From positions 1-64,000 of the forward strand of contig NZ_FPAZ01000011.1 of NCBI RefSeq assembly GCF_900116435.1: a stretch of DNA of 64,000 bases, written 5' to 3'. This stretch comes from Pseudoalteromonas lipolytica. Lineage in GTDB: Bacteria; Pseudomonadota; Gammaproteobacteria; Enterobacterales; Alteromonadaceae. The translations under genes were made by a program, and so were the position numbers. This document shows, one piece after another, positions 46,187 to 55,490 of this stretch (within the stretch, counting starts at the first letter, position 1; every line of letters starts with the position of its first letter). The notes beneath the pieces are model-generated. The model ran no database searches and was not told the origin of the DNA. It saw only the letters and a program-made list of their open reading frames with translations.

Positions 46187-47263
46187 CTATTTTTTAACGG
46201 GCGTAACGCCAGGCGAATCACAAGCGATCACCGAAAAGCGATAGCCATACGGCGCATTGTGATCGGGGGTAATTTGAACAATCTCATAATCATTCAATTC
46301 CACAGCTTTACTCGTCTCATCTTTTAAGCAACGAGAGTAACTATCAGCCTCAAAGCTAAAAGCAAACATGGCAATGAGACGTTTGCTGCGCTCAAAGTAG
46401 CCCTTGGTATTTAAAAATTGACGTAAGTTTTCAACGGTTTCACTCTCACCATCACTCTCACCCTCACTGTCTATCTCAACATTGCGCTTAGATGGGGGCG
46501 TTTCTGCGCTGCTCTTTGGAAGGTGTTGTTCTATTTTTTCACTGATTTCTTCAACGGCTTTTTGTTGCTCAGAGGGTGACTCTTTTGCTATCGCTTGGCC
46601 ATCAACAAAGCTTGTAAGAATATTATCAAGCACCTCTTCAGGTGGTTTGTCATTAATGAACGAAGTCAGATTAATAAAGACCACTGACGCTAATATAAAG
46701 CGCACTATAGCCGTTAATAATGGTGAATAACTTTGACTAATAAATTTTATTCGCTCTGAGCCAAACGGTTTTATTAATAATAAAATGAAGATATAGAAGG
46801 GTAAAAAAAGTTGAAACAACAGCAGGGTACCTAATGTGATCCCCATTGCCCAAGGGGGCAAATACAGTAAGGTGGCAAAGTTATGGGTATAGTTAAAGTG
46901 GTTGGCCGACACATGGGTAACGTCATTAACAATGCCACTGGCCCCAGCTAATACAAAGTTTGCGATACTGGCATAGAAAATTAAGATGAGTGCTTTGCCC
47001 GCTAAAGAGTGCCACAGCTGATTAAACTTAGGCCAAAATTCAATAACGAGGGCAATGATAGTGATGGTGGCACTTAGCCAGCCTGATTGCAGAACAATCA
47101 GGCTGCTTAATGCTAAAAGGTAGAGCTTTTGTGCGGTACTTAAGTTAAACCAAATGGCTTGTATACGTTCAACCAACCTTGTTTTATGAGGTTGCCAGCT
47201 ACGCTGCTGTTGTTGAAACTGTTTATTAGCGCGCCACTTCGCTATTTTTAAATACCTACGCAC
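46187..47263 (-). CDS. Unknown multi-helix membrane protein linked to uvrA
   Basis: No family is recognised for this 358-residue protein. A basic N-terminus (RRYLKIAKWRANKQ) is followed by about five hydrophobic segments (about 45-75, 88-110, 132-168, 180-200). Then comes a charged, low-complexity stretch (about 220-280, many Glu, Ser and Pro) and a C-terminal domain of about 80 residues with two cysteines. The start is GTG at 47263 with AAGGA eight bases upstream, lying across the uvrA stop 13 bases away, so it is probably co-transcribed with uvrA. Confidence 0.75.
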   Translation of the reverse strand: MRRYLKIAKWRANKQFQQQQRSWQPHKTRLVERIQAIWFNLSTAQKLYLLALSSLIVLQSGWLSATITIIALVIEFWPKFNQLWHSLAGKALILIFYASIANFVLAGASGIVNDVTHVSANHFNYTHNFATLLYLPPWAMGITLGTLLLFQLFLPFYIFILLLIKPFGSERIKFISQSYSPLLTAIVRFILASVVFINLTSFINDKPPEEVLDNILTSFVDGQAIAKESPSEQQKAVEEISEKIEQHLPKSSAETPPSKRNVEIDSEGESDGESETVENLRQFLNTKGYFERSKRLIAMFAFSFEADSYSRCLKDETSKAVELNDYEIVQITPDHNAPYGYRFSVIACDSPGVTPVKK

Positions 47264-47276
47264 CCAACGTCCTTTT

Positions 47277-50096
47277 TTATAGTAGTGGTTTTAAGTATCT
47301 GCCTGTGTGTGAACGTTCGCAATCGGCCACTTCTTCAGGGGTACCCGAAATTAAAATTTCACCGCCGCCAGAGCCCCCTTCAGGGCCTAAATCGACAATC
47401 CAGTCAGCAGTTTTGATCACATCAAGATTGTGTTCAATCACTACAATGGTATTGCCATGGTCGCGTAAACGGTGAAGCACCACTAATAATTGCTGAATAT
47501 CAGCAAAGTGTAAACCTGTTGTAGGTTCATCAAGTATATAGAGTGTTTTACCCGTGTCGCGTTTTGATAGCTCACGTGCCAGTTTTACACGCTGCGCTTC
47601 ACCACCTGATAAGGTTGTTGCTGCTTGCCCTAAACGGATATAAGACAAGCCAACATCCATTAGGGTTTGTAGCTTGCGGGCAATCGCGGGAATTTTATCA
47701 AAATACTCGCGCGCGTCTTCCACGGTCATTTCTAATACTTGGTGAATATTTTTACCTTTGTACTGTACTTCAAGTGTTTCACGGTTGTAGCGCTGACCTT
47801 TACATACATCACACGGCACATACACGTCTGGTAAAAAGTGCATTTCTACTTTGATTACGCCATCACCTTGACACGCTTCACAACGACCGCCTTTCACGTT
47901 AAAGCTAAAGCGACCGACTTTATAACCTCGTGAGCGGGCTTCTTGGGTGCCAGCAAACAGTTCACGAATACCAGTAAAAATACCGGTGTATGTGGCAGGG
48001 TTTGAACGTGGCGTACGGCCAATCGGGCTTTGGTCAATATCAATTACTTTATCAAAGTGTTCAAGACCACTAATCGATTTATACGGTGCGGCCTCTGCGG
48101 TCGTTGCACCATTAAGTTCAGTGTGAGCGAGTTTAAATAAGGTGTCGTTGATAAGCGTTGACTTACCAGAGCCTGAAACACCAGTGATACAGGTCATCAA
48201 ACCGAATGGAATTTTTAAATCAACATTCTTTAGGTTATTACCCGTTGCGCCGAATAGCTCAAGCCATTTGTCGTTCGTTGGATGACGAGTGGTTGGTACT
48301 TCAATTTTTTTCACACCCGATAAGTATTGCCCGGTGATAGAGTCTTTGCTCGCTAAAATATCGTCATGCGTACCTTGTGCGATAACATGACCACCATGAA
48401 CACCGGCACCTGGACCAATATCGATAATGTGATCTGCAGCGCGAATTGCATCTTCATCGTGTTCAACCACTATCACGGTATTCCCTAAATCGCGAAGGTG
48501 AATAAGGGTTTTTAGCAAGCGGTCGTTGTCGCGTTGGTGTAAACCAATTGACGGTTCATCCAGTACATACATAACACCAACAAGCCCAGCACCAATTTGG
48601 CTTGCCAAGCGAATACGCTGCGCTTCACCACCCGATAGTGTGTCTGCACTGCGCTCAAGTGATAAGTAGTTTAAGCCAACATTTATTAAAAACGATAAGC
48701 GATCACGGATCTCTTTTAAGATTTTATCGGCAATCTGAGCACGCTGACCTGTAAGCGCTAGGCCTTCAAAAAATGCCATACTTTCACCAATACTCATGGT
48801 GGTGATAGCTGGCAAATTAGTTTGACCTATGAATACGTGACGAGCCTCTTGGCGTAAACGAGAACCATGACAGCTTGGACATGCTTGGCTGGTTTGATAT
48901 TTTGCCAGCTCTTCGCGAACTGAGTTTGACTCGGTTTCGCGGTAGCGGCGGTTCATATTATTTAATACACCTTCAAACTCGTGATTACGAGTAATAAGGT
49001 CGCCGCGGTCATTTCGATAATTAAAGGCGATTTTGGTTTTACCCGATCCTTCAAGAATGACTTTTTGGGCATCTTTACTTAATTCTTGAAACGGGGCTTC
49101 TAGGTCAAAGCCATAGTGTTCAGCCACTGCTTGCAGCATCTGAAAATAATAAAAGCTGCGTTTGTCCCAGCCCTTAATCGCACCGCCCGATAAACTTAGC
49201 TCTGGGTTTTGCACCACACGATTGGGATCAAAGTACTGGCGAACCCCTAAACCATCACAGCTTTGACATGCACCAGCAGGATTATTAAACGAGAAAAGGC
49301 GAGGCTCAAGCTCGCTCATAGCGTAGCCACATGTTGGACAGGCAAAGTTTGCTGAAAAAAGCATGTCTTCGCTAAGTGAGTCATCCATTGCAGCGACGTG
49401 CGCAACACCACTTGAAAGATCAAGGGCTGTTTCGAATGACTCGGCTAAGCGCTGCTGCTGACCATCTTTCACTTTAAAACGATCGACAACCACTTCTATC
49501 GTGTGCTTTTTATGCAGCTCTAGCGTGGGAGGATCTGATAAGTCACATACCTCACCATCTATACGGGCACGAATAAAACCTTGACTTGCTAGTTGCTCAA
49601 GTAGCTTTACATGCTCACCTTTACGGTCTTTAACCACGGGGGCGAGTAGCATAAGTTTGCTGCCCTCTGGCAGAGCTAAAACCGTGTCGACCATTTGGCT
49701 AATTGTTTGTGCTGCCAGTGGTAGGTCGTGGGTAGGGCAGCGAGGTTCACCAACACGGGCAAAGAGTAAACGCAGGTAATCGTATATCTCGGTGATTGTG
49801 CCAACCGTCGAACGTGGATTGTGCGAGGTTGATTTTTGTTCAATAGAGATAGCCGGTGAAAGACCTTCGATATGATCAACATCAGGCTTTTCCATTAACG
49901 ATAAAAATTGTCTTGCATAGGCTGAGAGTGATTCTACATAACGACGTTGCCCTTCTGCATACAATGTATCAAACGCTAAAGACGATTTCCCTGAACCAGA
50001 TAGGCCAGTGATAACTATCAGCTTATCACGGGGAATGGTTAGGCTGATGTCTTTTAAATTGTGCGTACGGGCGCCTCGGACTTCAATGTTTTCCAT
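47277..50096 (-). CDS. uvrA: UvrABC excinuclease subunit A
   Basis: UvrA is the damage-sensing ABC ATPase of nucleotide excision repair. The 939 residues follow E. coli UvrA almost throughout: Walker [17 protein letters not shown] and [15 protein letters not shown], signature [12 protein letters not shown] and [12 protein letters not shown], and zinc-binding cysteines in [14 protein letters not shown] and [12 protein letters not shown] start at [13 protein letters not shown] (ATG 50096), with GAGA before it; a frame seven codons longer is not supported by the family. It diverges from an MFS gene. No convincing LexA box was found in the gap. Confidence 0.97.
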   Translation of the reverse strand: MENIEVRGARTHNLKDISLTIPRDKLIVITGLSGSGKSSLAFDTLYAEGQRRYVESLSAYARQFLSLMEKPDVDHIEGLSPAISIEQKSTSHNPRSTVGTITEIYDYLRLLFARVGEPRCPTHDLPLAAQTISQMVDTVLALPEGSKLMLLAPVVKDRKGEHVKLLEQLASQGFIRARIDGEVCDLSDPPTLELHKKHTIEVVVDRFKVKDGQQQRLAESFETALDLSSGVAHVAAMDDSLSEDMLFSANFACPTCGYAMSELEPRLFSFNNPAGACQSCDGLGVRQYFDPNRVVQNPELSLSGGAIKGWDKRSFYYFQMLQAVAEHYGFDLEAPFQELSKDAQKVILEGSGKTKIAFNYRNDRGDLITRNHEFEGVLNNMNRRYRETESNSVREELAKYQTSQACPSCHGSRLRQEARHVFIGQTNLPAITTMSIGESMAFFEGLALTGQRAQIADKILKEIRDRLSFLINVGLNYLSLERSADTLSGGEAQRIRLASQIGAGLVGVMYVLDEPSIGLHQRDNDRLLKTLIHLRDLGNTVIVVEHDEDAIRAADHIIDIGPGAGVHGGHVIAQGTHDDILASKDSITGQYLSGVKKIEVPTTRHPTNDKWLELFGATGNNLKNVDLKIPFGLMTCITGVSGSGKSTLINDTLFKLAHTELNGATTAEAAPYKSISGLEHFDKVIDIDQSPIGRTPRSNPATYTGIFTGIRELFAGTQEARSRGYKVGRFSFNVKGGRCEACQGDGVIKVEMHFLPDVYVPCDVCKGQRYNRETLEVQYKGKNIHQVLEMTVEDAREYFDKIPAIARKLQTLMDVGLSYIRLGQAATTLSGGEAQRVKLARELSKRDTGKTLYILDEPTTGLHFADIQQLLVVLHRLRDHGNTIVVIEHNLDVIKTADWIVDLGPEGGSGGGEILISGTPEEVADCERSHTGRYLKPLL

Positions 50097-50259
50097 GCTA
50101 TCTCGTTTTATTACCAAGTGATTATTTCAGTATCTCACAATACGCGACAAGATTAATCCTTGATCAAAGAAAAAATCCTCACTTACAGGTGATTATTTAT
50201 TTTTCGCTTGTGGTAGAATCCACGCTTACATTTTAATAGACAGCAAGATTCAGTAATTC

Positions 50260-51627
50260 ATGACAGCATCTTCACTCAACTCCCGAGAAAAACGCGCTGC
50301 CGTTTCGTTAGCGAGCGTGTTTGCGTTCCGTATGCTTGGCCTATTTATGTTGATGCCAGTTCTGGCTATTTATGGTCAGCAATTGGAAGGTTTTTCGCCG
50401 CTATGGATTGGTTTTGCAATCGGTGCGTATGGTTTAACGCAAGCCGTGTTACAAATTCCAATGGGGTGGTTGTCGGATAAAATAGGCCGTAAAAAAGTGA
50501 TTATTGGAGGCCTGTGCGTGTTTGCGCTTGGTTCCGTTATTGCTGCCACCGCCGAGTCGGTACAAATGGTGACGTTTGGCCGTGCATTACAAGGTATGGG
50601 CGCGATTGCCAGTGCGTTACTTGCTTTGGCTTCAGATTTAAGCCGAGATGAGCAGCGTCCAAAGGTGATGGCTGTTATTGGTATGTGTATTGGTATGAGC
50701 TTTGCTGTTGCGATGCTACTAGGGCCAATAGTTGCGGCATCTTGGGGTGTTGCTGGCGTTTTTTGGCTAACAGCTGGGTTGGCCATTTTAGGTATTTTTA
50801 TTGTCTTGTTTTTGGTTCCGAATGCTGTAAACAAGGCACCCAAAGGCGACACGCTTGCCACCTTAGATGACATAAAACAATTAATTAAACACCCGCAATT
50901 AGCGCGTTTAGATTTTGGGGTTATGTTACTTCATCTTACGTTAACCACGGTGTTTGTAGCCTTACCGGGGCAATTAATTAAAGATGGATTAATTGCTGAT
51001 CATCATTGGTATTTATATATTCCAGTCTTATTTTTAGCGTTTTTCTTAATGGCGCCAATGATGATAGTGGCTATCCGCAAAGAAAAAGAAAAACAGGCGT
51101 TTATTGGTTCAATCGCTTTATTAGTATTGAGCATGCTGGCGATGTCATTCTGGGTTGATTCTGTGATTGGCATCGGTGTGTGTATGTTAGTTTACTTTGT
51201 CGCATTTAATTTTTTAGAAGCCACTATGCCTGCATTAGTGTCTCGTATTGCCCCTGCAAACCAGAAGGGCTCTGCCATGGGCGTGTTTTCGTCTACGCAG
51301 TTTTTTGGTGCCTTTTTAGGTGGTTTATTGGGGGGCTATGTTGCACAAGCGCTAAGTGCGCAAGCAGTGTTTGCGGCGGCGGCACTTGTTGGGGTAATAT
51401 GGCTTATCCTTGCTTGGAATATGCAAGTCCCACCAAGAAGTAAAATTATTAGCTTAATGACAGAATTAAGTTCCGAGCAGCAGGCACAAGCGCTTGCTTC
51501 TCGTCTAGTTGCTTTACCGGGCGTAATAGAAGCAACGGTTGTTTGCGATGAAAATCGCAGCTATTTAAAGATTAATGATAAAGAATTTGACCTAGACCAA
51601 GCACGAAAAGCGGCTGGTTTAATCTAA
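50260..51627 (+). CDS. MFS transporter of the YajR type
   Basis: The 455-residue protein has twelve likely membrane helices (about 12-390) and the MFS loop motif GWLSDKIGRKKVI between helices 2 and 3. A C-terminal soluble domain of about 65 residues (about 395-455; EQQAQALASRLVALPGVIEATVV) matches the ferredoxin-like YAM domain of E. coli YajR. The substrate is unknown. It lies between divergent uvrA and ssb, 19 bases before ssb, and is a usual member of this locus in marine gammaproteobacteria. Confidence 0.88.
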   Translation: MTASSLNSREKRAAVSLASVFAFRMLGLFMLMPVLAIYGQQLEGFSPLWIGFAIGAYGLTQAVLQIPMGWLSDKIGRKKVIIGGLCVFALGSVIAATAESVQMVTFGRALQGMGAIASALLALASDLSRDEQRPKVMAVIGMCIGMSFAVAMLLGPIVAASWGVAGVFWLTAGLAILGIFIVLFLVPNAVNKAPKGDTLATLDDIKQLIKHPQLARLDFGVMLLHLTLTTVFVALPGQLIKDGLIADHHWYLYIPVLFLAFFLMAPMMIVAIRKEKEKQAFIGSIALLVLSMLAMSFWVDSVIGIGVCMLVYFVAFNFLEATMPALVSRIAPANQKGSAMGVFSSTQFFGAFLGGLLGGYVAQALSAQAVFAAAALVGVIWLILAWNMQVPPRSKIISLMTELSSEQQAQALASRLVALPGVIEATVVCDENRSYLKINDKEFDLDQARKAAGLI

Positions 51628-51646
51628 CGTTTAAAGGAGAAGTTCC

Positions 51647-52339
51647 ATGGCACGCGGTGTGAACAAAGTCATTTTGGTTGGTAATTTAGGCCAAGATCCA
51701 GAAGTACGTTATATGCCTAATGGCAATGGTGTAGCGAATATCAGCATTGCTACGACTGACAGCTGGAAAGATAAAAACACAGGGCAAATGCAAGAGCGTA
51801 CAGAATGGCACCGTGTTGTTTTATTTGGCAAGCTAGCTGAAGTAGCGGGTGAGTACCTTCGTAAAGGTTCACAAGTTTATATTGAGGGTCGTTTACAAAC
51901 ACGTAAGTGGACTGATCAATCTGGCCAAGAAAAATTTACCACTGAAATCGTGGTAGACATGGGCGGTCAAATGCAAATGTTAGGTGGCCGTGGTGGCGAC
52001 CAACAGGGTGGTGGTTATCAAGGTGGCCAATCACAAGGCGGTTACCAAGGTGGTCAACAACAAGGTGGCGGCTATGGTGGCGGTTCGCAGCAAGCGCAAA
52101 GCAACAGCTATGCACCTCAGCAGCAGTCAGCACCGGCGCCAGCACAACAACAGCGCCCACAACAACAGCCTGCACCTGCACCGCAGCAAAATAACAACCA
52201 ATACGGTGGTTATGGCCAACAGCAAAGCAGCGCACCACAGCAAGGTGGTTTTGCTCCTAAGCCACAAAATGCACCACAAGGTGGCGCATCAAACCCAATG
52301 GAACCACCAATCGATTTTGACGACGATATCCCGTTCTGA
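51647..52339 (+). CDS. ssb: Single-stranded DNA-binding protein
   Basis: SSB coats single-stranded DNA in replication and repair. The OB fold (1-110) is close to E. coli ([40 protein letters not shown]). The acidic tip DFDDDIPF that recruits partner proteins is intact. The linker (about 112-220) is unusually long and built of Gly/Gln-rich GGYQGGQ-type repeats, then Gln/Pro/Ala-rich stretches, so the protein has 230 residues against 178 in E. coli. AAGGAG precedes the ATG. Confidence 0.96.
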   Translation: MARGVNKVILVGNLGQDPEVRYMPNGNGVANISIATTDSWKDKNTGQMQERTEWHRVVLFGKLAEVAGEYLRKGSQVYIEGRLQTRKWTDQSGQEKFTTEIVVDMGGQMQMLGGRGGDQQGGGYQGGQSQGGYQGGQQQGGGYGGGSQQAQSNSYAPQQQSAPAPAQQQRPQQQPAPAPQQNNNQYGGYGQQQSSAPQQGGFAPKPQNAPQGGASNPMEPPIDFDDDIPF

Positions 52340-52397
52340 GGACCGGGGAAAAGTTAAAGTATTAAGCAAGATACTTTATATAAAGATTGTATTAAGA

Positions 52398-52424
52398 ACC
52401 CAGCCTTGGTGCTGGGTTTTTTAT
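52398..52424 (+). terminator. Terminator of ssb
   Basis: AACCCAGC and GCTGGGTT form an eight-base stem around CTTGGT, followed by a T-run. It lies about 60 bases after the ssb stop. The remaining gap to the EAL gene (52425-52663) shows nothing I can support. Confidence 0.88.
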
Positions 52425-52663
52425 TGCTCAAAATAGACCACTTAATTAAGCACAATGGTATAAACGAATAGGGATGGCTTCGAATATGTTTCGGTTACAA
52501 AATAATTCTCATTAAGGCATTTTGCTAGGTGTTTAAATTTACGTAACTTTTGACAGCGTTGGTCAGGGGATGAATCAGAAATTTCTTTAAATCGCGCTGC
52601 AGCCTTGTATTTATAGGGTTCTTGAACAACACTTTGTGTATATTTGGGCAACTAACTTGTGAA

Positions 52664-54361
52664 ATGAAAAAAGACCTAACATCACAAATAAAGCAACCGG
52701 AAGTCATTTATGTGACGGCCGCTTTTTTGTTATTAGTTGTTTTTAATATTTTTTTAAGTGACGTATTACACGAGAAAGTGCATCGCACAGGTACTGAGCT
52801 TGCAAGGCAAGTATACGACTTAAACTTAGACCCCATTGCGTCAAAAGATATCATTGCAACCTTAGTTGAAAGTAAAGGTTTTGCTATGAACGTGACAGAT
52901 GTGCCACATAATTTTGCCAACTTTATTGATTTAGAGCAGGAGGTATTTAGTTATCACACTGTGAGTTTGCGCCTTTTTCACTGGCCTTCATGGGTCGTTG
53001 AAAGTCATTTATTTATCTTTTTGAACTTAATTCTAATTGGGGCTGTGTATTGGGGATTCCGCTGGTGGCGAGTACTGTCTAAAAAAGTATTGGTAGCCGC
53101 AGCACCGCCAGTGAAGCCTATTGAAAAACAGGTCAAGCCGGTACTTAAAAAAGGAGAGCTGCCAAAGCCACTGCCTCATCAAGATTTAAATATTTTGTAT
53201 GGGGTACCAACAAACTACAATCATTTATTTGCTCTGTTTTTTTGGAAAACCCCGTTTCCGGCGAATCTTGATGTCGATAATTACTTTAAAGTAGTGATTG
53301 CCAAAGGGTTTGGGGAACTTGTTAATCGCTCGGTAAAACTACTTCCCTCGGGCGGTATAGCTGTAACACTAAACAGTGTGCCTGCCACCGAAGTTGATAA
53401 GTACACCAAGCGTTTGCATCACGTTGTATATCAAGCGTGCCTTAATTATCGCAGCGATTTATCGCGTGGTGATATAAAAATAGGTGTATGTAATTACCGT
53501 ACTGGTGCTGATCAGGCTGTGGTGTATCAGCTTACTAAATCGGCACTAACTTTAGCTAAGCAAAGTGCATGGCAACACATTCACCGCTTACCGTTTGGGC
53601 ATACGCAATCTAGCATGCTCAGTGATAGTAATGAGCACCTGTTTGAGTACATTAAGAAAAAGCATTTTATGCTGTTCTTTCAACCGTTGTTTGACTTAGA
53701 AACAGGGGAAATTTTACAGCATGAAGCGCTTATTAGAATTCGTCATAAAAGCTTAGGATTACTTGCTGCTCGTCATTTCATTCCACAGATGACCAGCAAG
53801 AAAGATGTTTTATTGTTAGATCAAACCGTAGTGACACAAGTACAAAAAATGCTTGATAACGAATCAGGTGCGATGATGGTAAGTATAAACTTACATGCGA
53901 TGAACTGGTTTAATGATGAGTTTTGGCATTGGTTTAAAGCGCAAATGCAAGGCTTTGATGCAGCTAATAAATTACAATTTGAGCTCAGTGAAGACGATTA
54001 TTTAAAACAGCATAAACAATTGAGCTCGCAGTTTGCTTGTTTAGAAAAATTATCCGCAGGTATTGTGATTGACAATGTTCGCAGTGCCGAAAACCTTGTT
54101 GAATACAAGCAACTTAATAATGTGTGTAGTATTAAATTGGCATACGAGCTTATTCATAATATTGATACTAATACGCAGCAACAAAAAGTGGTTAGACAGA
54201 TTATAGCGAAAGGCAATGAGCTTAATTTTCCTGTTTATGCTGTAGGCGTTGAAACACGCAACGAGCTTGCAACATTAAAAAACTTAGGCGTCATCGCAGC
54301 GCAAGGTTTTTACTTTGCTGAACCCCTACAAAAGCTTGCCGATATTACGCCTTTTAGTTAG
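52664..54361 (+). CDS. CsrD/MshH-like membrane protein with EAL domain
   Basis: The 565-residue protein has two membrane helices (about 13-32 and 114-134) flanking a short periplasmic part, a linker, a highly divergent GGDEF-like region (about 190-325) and an EAL domain (about 330-560). EALIR, an Asn in SINLHAMN, Glu in FELSED and Lys in IKLAYEL are kept, but DDFGTG reads DNVRSA and the E of the ECVE-type motif is lost (AVGVE). It is therefore probably not a phosphodiesterase. Layout and position after ssb fit MshH/CsrD, which promotes turnover of Csr small RNAs in E. coli. ATG 52664 is chosen; a TTG at 52622 is the alternative. Confidence 0.85.
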   Translation: MKKDLTSQIKQPEVIYVTAAFLLLVVFNIFLSDVLHEKVHRTGTELARQVYDLNLDPIASKDIIATLVESKGFAMNVTDVPHNFANFIDLEQEVFSYHTVSLRLFHWPSWVVESHLFIFLNLILIGAVYWGFRWWRVLSKKVLVAAAPPVKPIEKQVKPVLKKGELPKPLPHQDLNILYGVPTNYNHLFALFFWKTPFPANLDVDNYFKVVIAKGFGELVNRSVKLLPSGGIAVTLNSVPATEVDKYTKRLHHVVYQACLNYRSDLSRGDIKIGVCNYRTGADQAVVYQLTKSALTLAKQSAWQHIHRLPFGHTQSSMLSDSNEHLFEYIKKKHFMLFFQPLFDLETGEILQHEALIRIRHKSLGLLAARHFIPQMTSKKDVLLLDQTVVTQVQKMLDNESGAMMVSINLHAMNWFNDEFWHWFKAQMQGFDAANKLQFELSEDDYLKQHKQLSSQFACLEKLSAGIVIDNVRSAENLVEYKQLNNVCSIKLAYELIHNIDTNTQQQKVVRQIIAKGNELNFPVYAVGVETRNELATLKNLGVIAAQGFYFAEPLQKLADITPFS

Positions 54362-55254
54362 ATTAAACGACGGTACTTTAAGCCGTCTAACCCTTGCAAG
54401 CCACCAGTATGGATAGCCATGATCCGCGTGCCTTCTGCGAAGAAACCTTGTTCTATCAATTGCCACAGCGCATACATCATTTTACCGCTATAAATAGGCT
54501 CAAGTGGGATGGCGTGTTGTTGCGTAAATGTCTGACAAAACTCCCACAGTTCATGACTGAATTTGCCATAACCGCCATCATGATGTTCAAGTAATAGCTG
54601 CCAATTTTGTTGTTGTCTTGCTTTACGGCTCAGTTGCTTAATGTCATCAATTAAATATTCGGCCTGTTTTAATACTGCAATACCGAGCACGGTTGTGGAG
54701 TGTGGGCTGCCTTCAATTAAGCCTGCCAGCGTGCCACCACTGCCTGTTGGGCACATAATGACATCGCTCGTCGGTAAGCTTTGCGCTAATTCTTGGCACC
54801 CCAGCAGCGCCGCAGGGTTAGTGCCTCCCTCTGGTAGAATATAAGCATGCGGGAACTGCTTTTGTAATTCTGCCAAATAGCGGCTTTCGCCTCTTAAACG
54901 GTAAGTAATACGGTTAACGGGGTGCAATGTCATCCCACAGCGTTTGGCGTTCTGCAATGTGGGGTTGTGTTCATCAAGCTCAGGTCCGCGAATAATACCG
55001 TGCGTTTTAAACCCAAATAACTGACCCGCAGCTGCTGTGGCATGAATATGGTTTGAAAATGCGCCGCCAAAAGTGAGTAGCTCAGTTTTTCCCTGTTGTT
55101 GCATAGCCTGTAAATTAAATTTTAATTTACGCCATTTGTTACCACTAATTTGTGGGTGAATAAGATCATCACGTTTAATCTGTAATGTCAGCTTTTGTGC
55201 TGATAACAGTTCGTGGTTGATGGTTTGAACAGGCGATTCAGAAATAATAGTCAC
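54358..55254 (-). CDS. PLP-dependent ACC deaminase / D-cysteine desulfhydrase family enzyme
   Basis: A 298-residue fold-type II PLP enzyme. The PLP lysine is Lys40 in ISGNKWRKLKFNL. SNHIHATAAAGQLFG is the phosphate/carboxylate loop, CPTGSGGTLAGLIEG the glycine-rich PLP-phosphate cup, and HTGGLQG the C-terminal substrate motif. Family members include D-cysteine desulfhydrase (YedO/DcyD) and ACC deaminase; D-cysteine desulfhydrase-like is the more probable role, but the substrate is not provable here. It is convergent with the EAL gene, overlapping by four bases. Confidence 0.85.
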   Translation of the reverse strand: MTIISESPVQTINHELLSAQKLTLQIKRDDLIHPQISGNKWRKLKFNLQAMQQQGKTELLTFGGAFSNHIHATAAAGQLFGFKTHGIIRGPELDEHNPTLQNAKRCGMTLHPVNRITYRLRGESRYLAELQKQFPHAYILPEGGTNPAALLGCQELAQSLPTSDVIMCPTGSGGTLAGLIEGSPHSTTVLGIAVLKQAEYLIDDIKQLSRKARQQQNWQLLLEHHDGGYGKFSHELWEFCQTFTQQHAIPLEPIYSGKMMYALWQLIEQGFFAEGTRIMAIHTGGLQGLDGLKYRRLI

Positions 55255-55490
55255 GGTTTAATTTACGCTAAAAAAGACGCTTAATTGTAGCAAAGTCGTC
55301 ATAGAGATAGAAATTAGTCAATTAAACTAAAATGATTTTGTTATTTACTGGCATCAACTAAGGTAATAGTTGTAAACTCAGATAATAATTGAACAAAGCT
55401 TGTGTTTTGCCTTGCAAGTACATAGCATAAGAGTTTAATTATAAAAAATAATAATGACCAAATAATTGCCGCTTTTTGGGAATGGAATAT

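Noticed and set aside
50097..50259. LexA box between uvrA and the MFS/ssb side
   Set aside because: Expected from E. coli, but no CTGT-N8-ACAG palindrome is visible in the gap.
52442..52651. Minus-strand 69-residue ORF between ssb and the EAL gene
   Set aside because: It would start at TTG without an SD, and nothing in the protein is recognised; the composition alone is not enough.
55476..55490. TTG start five codons before the FGE-fold gene's ATG
   Set aside because: The ATG at 55491 begins a perfect signal peptide, and the TTG would place polar residues before it.
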